A stretch of DNA of 41,233 bases. Source: Phaeospirillum sp. GTDB lineage: Bacteria > Pseudomonadota > Alphaproteobacteria > Rhodospirillales > Magnetospirillaceae. Shown piece after piece: positions 41,129 through 41,233 of the stretch (position 1 is the first letter of the stretch; every line of letters begins with the position of its first letter). The stretch covers positions 1-41,233 of the forward strand of contig JAVBXM010000011.1 in assembly GCA_030824585.1 (NCBI GenBank), written 5' to 3'. The position numbers and the translations under genes were made by a program. The notes beneath the pieces were generated by a model. The model had not been told where the DNA came from and made no database searches. It saw nothing but the letters and a program-made list of their open reading frames with translations.

Positions 41129-41233
41129 ATGAAAGTCCTGGTCGCGATCAAGCGGGTGATCGACTACAACGTGAAGATTCGCGTCAAGTCGGATGGTTCA
41201 GGTGTCGAGACGCAGAACGTCAAGTTCTCCATG
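41129..41233 (+). CDS. etfB: Electron transfer flavoprotein beta subunit, N-terminus, partial
   Basis: The first 35 codons, [20 protein letters not shown] and on to NVKFSM, are the well-conserved start of EtfB, which with EtfA accepts electrons from acyl-CoA dehydrogenases such as GcdH and passes them to ETF:ubiquinone oxidoreductase. The gene leaves the window at the right edge. It lies 58 bases downstream of gcdH on the same strand, so it is probably in the same transcript. AGGGA is about ten bases upstream of ATG. Confidence 0.9.
   Translation, partial: MKVLVAIKRVIDYNVKIRVKSDGSGVETQNVKFSM

Overview
The window is about 41 kb of high-GC DNA from an alphaproteobacterium, most likely a Rhodospirillales member of the Magnetospirillum type. 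This is inferred from gene content and style: a large RNase E with an acidic insertion and an Ala/Pro/Lys-rich tail, the neighbouring order rne / amidase / PBP1A, an Aer-type energy-taxis pair, indolepyruvate:ferredoxin oxidoreductase, and a glutaryl-CoA dehydrogenase/ETF operon. I ran no database search, so the genus is only a guess. Most of the window is dense chromosomal coding sequence. I see no prophage, transposase, integrase or CRISPR array.

Layout. (1) 1-670: end of a dihydrolipoamide acyltransferase gene and a nitroreductase. (2) 771-6350: a hotdog thioesterase facing away from a probable operon of a single-subunit molybdopterin enzyme, a periplasmic substrate-binding protein and an MFS carrier. 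(3) 6631-7905: a small unknown gene, a DnaQ-like exonuclease and a cold-shock protein. (4) 8270-9718: tRNA-Arg(CCG) with promoter and possible terminator, then a secreted orphan protein whose 3' end runs into a second, truncated copy of the tRNA promoter and 5' end. (5) 9855-15057: a MASE4 histidine kinase, a DUF4239-like membrane protein, a tiny unknown gene, a lipoprotein and a FUSC-like membrane protein. (6) 15264-18953: a PAS protein and a chemoreceptor that overlap and look like Aer split into two genes (CetB/CetA-like), followed by a double HD / HD-GYP protein. (7) 19012-26774: an unknown protein, a small protein translationally coupled to an alpha/beta hydrolase, an isolated FliN-like protein, a transaldolase-like aldolase, a PfkB kinase, an MFS exporter, and a DUF6134 / response regulator / histidine kinase operon. 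(8) 26960-35119: rne facing away from an AMIN-amidase gene, a small secreted protein and PBP1A. (9) 35120-35717: a repeat-rich non-coding stretch. (10) 35718-41233: a CheY-like protein, iorA-iorB, a LysR regulator, gcdH and the start of etfB.

How the genes work together. rne, the amidase and PBP1A cover RNA turnover and cell-wall growth. The PAS/MCP pair, the CheY-like protein, FliN and the HD-GYP protein are all connected with motility or c-di-GMP but sit in separate transcription units. GcdH passes electrons to ETF, whose beta subunit gene follows directly. IorAB oxidises arylpyruvates. The molybdoenzyme/binding protein/MFS cluster looks like a uptake-and-transformation module for an unidentified small molecule, perhaps an organic acid.

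Most unusual points: the split Aer system, in which the position matching Asp60 of E. coli Aer is Gln; the truncated tRNA-Arg copy that supplies the C-terminus of a secreted protein; the nested inverted-repeat element at 35251-35463; and a terminator-like hairpin in the thioesterase leader.
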